NCBI RefSeq assembly: GCF_007922615.2
Contig: NZ_CP042301.2
Location: 1,054,001-1,118,000 of the forward strand
Direction of reading: 5' to 3'
DNA length: 64,000 bases
Source of the DNA: Nitratireductor mangrovi
GTDB taxonomy: Bacteria > Pseudomonadota > Alphaproteobacteria > Rhizobiales > Rhizobiaceae
The position numbers and the translations under genes are program-made. Below are positions 62,582 to 64,000 of this stretch, piece by piece. The notes under the pieces were generated by a model. That model was given only the letters and a program-made list of their open reading frames with translations. It did no database searches and was not told the DNA's origin. Each line of letters starts with the position of its first letter. The stretch's first letter is position 1.

Positions 62582-63583
62582 ATGATTTCCGGCCTTCCTT
62601 TCGACGATATCCGCCAGCTGCTGCGCAAACTCCCGGCGCCGGACCCGGTCACGGCCGGCGCGGCGCGCGCGCGGATCCGCGAGCTCGAACCGGTCGCACG
62701 TCTCGGCCCGCTCGGCGACCTCGCCGTATGGTTCGCCGAATGGCGCGGGCGCATGCCGCCGGTTCTGGCGCGGCCCCAGGTCGCCGTCTTTGCCGGCACC
62801 CACGGTGTGGAGCGCCACGGCGTCTCGGGGCGGGCTACCGGCTGGACCGCCGCCATGGTCGAGCATTGCGCGGCCGGCGGCGCGGCGGTCAATCAGGCCT
62901 GCCTTGCCAATGACGTCGCGCTCAAGGTGTTCGACCTGGCTCTCGACCTTCCCACCGACGACATCACCCGCGAGGCCGCTCTCGACGAGCGCGGCTGCGC
63001 CGCCACCATGGCTTTCGGCATGGAAGCGGTCGCCGAAGGGGCGGATCTTGTGGTAATGTCCGATCTCGGCGCGGGCAACGAGACCGTCGCCGCGGCACTG
63101 CTGGCGGCGCTTTTCGGCGGCGGCGGTACCGACTGGATCGGCGACGACGAAGGGCAGGGGGCGCTCGTGGCAGAGGCGGCGCGGGCCGTGGTCGATGCCG
63201 CGCTCGCATGCCATTCCGGCTATCTCGGCGACCCGCTCGAGGCGCTGCGTCGGGTCGGCGGCCGCGAATTCGCGGCCATCGCCGGCGCCATCCTGGCGGC
63301 GCGCACCCAGAACGTGCCGGTCATCCTCGACGGGCTGCCGGCAACGGCCGCCGCCGCCGTCCTCCATGCGGTGGAACCCGGCGCGATCGCGCATTGCCGC
63401 CTTGCGGCGATCGAGCCGCTGATTGCGCACCGCCGGGCGGCCGAGCGGCTTTCGCTTCGACCGATGCTGAGCGATGCGCCGGCGCGTTCGGCGGGCGCCG
63501 CCGGCGCGCTTGCCGCCGGCATGGTTCGTGCGGCGACCCTGTGCCTTTCCGGCATGCGGCCCTTGCCGTCGCCTGCCGGCTGA
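62582..63583 (+). CDS. cobT: CobT-like nicotinate-nucleotide:DMB phosphoribosyltransferase, catalytic residues atypical
   Basis: 333 residues, normal length. The N-terminus (SGLPFDDIRQLLRKLPAPDP), the FAGTHGVERHGVS, MVEHCAAGGAAVNQACLAND and LKVFDLALDLPTDDITREAA segments match CobT/CobU of rhizobia closely. However, the usual GEMGxGNTT reads SDLGAGNET (160-168), and the C-terminal RLGEGTGAA region with the catalytic Glu reads SDAPARSAGAAG (297-308). The PPGALG segment is also changed. It normally forms alpha-ribazole phosphate in cobalamin assembly; activity here is doubtful. Transcribed divergently from the DUF1289 gene. Confidence 0.88.
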   Translation: MISGLPFDDIRQLLRKLPAPDPVTAGAARARIRELEPVARLGPLGDLAVWFAEWRGRMPPVLARPQVAVFAGTHGVERHGVSGRATGWTAAMVEHCAAGGAAVNQACLANDVALKVFDLALDLPTDDITREAALDERGCAATMAFGMEAVAEGADLVVMSDLGAGNETVAAALLAALFGGGGTDWIGDDEGQGALVAEAARAVVDAALACHSGYLGDPLEALRRVGGREFAAIAGAILAARTQNVPVILDGLPATAAAAVLHAVEPGAIAHCRLAAIEPLIAHRRAAERLSLRPMLSDAPARSAGAAGALAAGMVRAATLCLSGMRPLPSPAG

Positions 63584-63593
63584 ACGGCTGCCG

Positions 63594-64000
63594 TCAGGCC
63601 GCGCTCGAGGTCTTGCGGCGTGCGCCGTCGCCCGGCAGCGACGGCATCACGCGCGTGGTCGGGAAGATGGCGATCGCCTCGGTGCCCTCGCGCAGCTTGG
63701 AGCGCAGCTCAAAACGCCCGCCATGGATGTCGAGCAGCCCCTGCACGATCGGCAGGCCGAGCCCGGTCCCCTGTTCGGCGCTCTTGATGGCGATCGAGCC
63801 TTGCCCGAAGGCCGACAGCACGACCGGGATCTCCTCCGCCGGAATGCCGGGACCGTTGTCCTTGACCGAGACATATTGCCCGCCGCCGGTGGTCCATCCG
63901 GCGCGTACCCTGATTTCGCTGCCGGTGGGCGCGAACTTGATGGCGTTGGAAAGCAGGTTGAGGGCGATCTGCCTGACCGCGCGCTCGTCGGCATAAAGCT
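63594..64000 (-). CDS. Sensor histidine kinase, C-terminal part
   Basis: The last about 135 codons of a kinase whose start lies beyond the right edge. The HATPase domain is clear: N-box NLLSNAIKFAP, G1 DNGPGIP, G2 QGTGLGLPIVQGL, then RSKLREGTEAIAIFP. The sequence style (IVQGLLDIHGGRFELRSKLR) resembles the PleC/DivJ/PdhS cell-cycle kinases of alphaproteobacteria. Converges on cobT with a 10-base gap. Confidence 0.9.
   Translation of the reverse strand, partial: LYADERAVRQIALNLLSNAIKFAPTGSEIRVRAGWTTGGGQYVSVKDNGPGIPAEEIPVVLSAFGQGSIAIKSAEQGTGLGLPIVQGLLDIHGGRFELRSKLREGTEAIAIFPTTRVMPSLPGDGARRKTSSAA

Noticed and set aside
1..64000. CRISPR arrays, insertion sequences, prophage genes, tRNA or rRNA genes
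   Set aside because: Looked for regular repeats with spacers, transposase motifs with terminal repeats, integrases and tRNA-like folds in the gaps; none was seen.

Overview
The window is GC-rich, tightly packed chromosomal DNA. Gene content and order suggest an alphaproteobacterium of the Rhizobiales, probably Phyllobacteriaceae-like (Mesorhizobium and relatives): many solute-import operons with dedicated regulators, followed by a conserved-looking block of dusA, a soluble-loop chemoreceptor, a TSUP permease, a TIGR02281-type protease, DUF1289, a cobT homologue and a PdhS/PleC-like histidine kinase. The taxonomic call is inferred from gene content; no rRNA or tRNA gene was seen.

Positions 1-8.6 kb hold a hexuronate locus. 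On the minus strand, uxaC, a three-gene TRAP transporter, a GntR regulator, kduI and kduD run off the left edge; uxaA diverges on the plus strand. Positions 8.6-10.2 kb hold an enoyl-CoA hydratase and a divergent TetR regulator separated by three near-identical 16-bp operators. Positions 10.5-22 kb hold an RpiR regulator and a divergent, largely overlapping operon: a LivK/H/M/G/F-like ABC importer, a very unusual third ATPase without signature motif, and then Gfo/Idh oxidoreductase, SDR, IlvD/Edd dehydratase and aldehyde dehydrogenase. This resembles a non-phosphorylative sugar-acid pathway; its expected aldolase survives only as a truncated remnant with an internal stop.

Positions 22-27 kb hold a ribose-type ABC importer plus zinc alcohol dehydrogenase on the minus strand, with a divergent regulator that appears to carry two GntR-like winged helices. 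Positions 27.4-39 kb hold a second ribose-type ABC importer, a SorC regulator, aldo/keto reductase, GlpD-like FAD dehydrogenase, DhnA-type aldolase, FGGY kinase and GMC oxidoreductase. This is laid out like an erythritol (ery) operon but with an aldolase where isomerases would be expected. Positions 39-43.2 kb hold a LysR regulator, a TRAP binding protein and a fused DctQM permease on the minus strand. Positions 43.4-51 kb hold a CaiB-type CoA-transferase, a peptide-type ABC importer (with one permease fused to an ATPase) and an alpha/beta hydrolase.

Positions 51.3-56.8 kb are the least familiar part: a LuxR-type HTH fused to an alpha/beta hydrolase, a 20-bp near-palindrome, and a run of predicted exported proteins of unknown function, including one with a VHL beta-domain-like segment and one in which a signal peptide precedes an RNA-recognition motif. 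Housekeeping-like genes occupy the rest. The cobT homologue lacks the usual RLGEG motif. Five binding-protein genes in different transport operons are each followed by a GC-rich stem-loop, suggesting a shared way to express binding proteins above their membrane partners.
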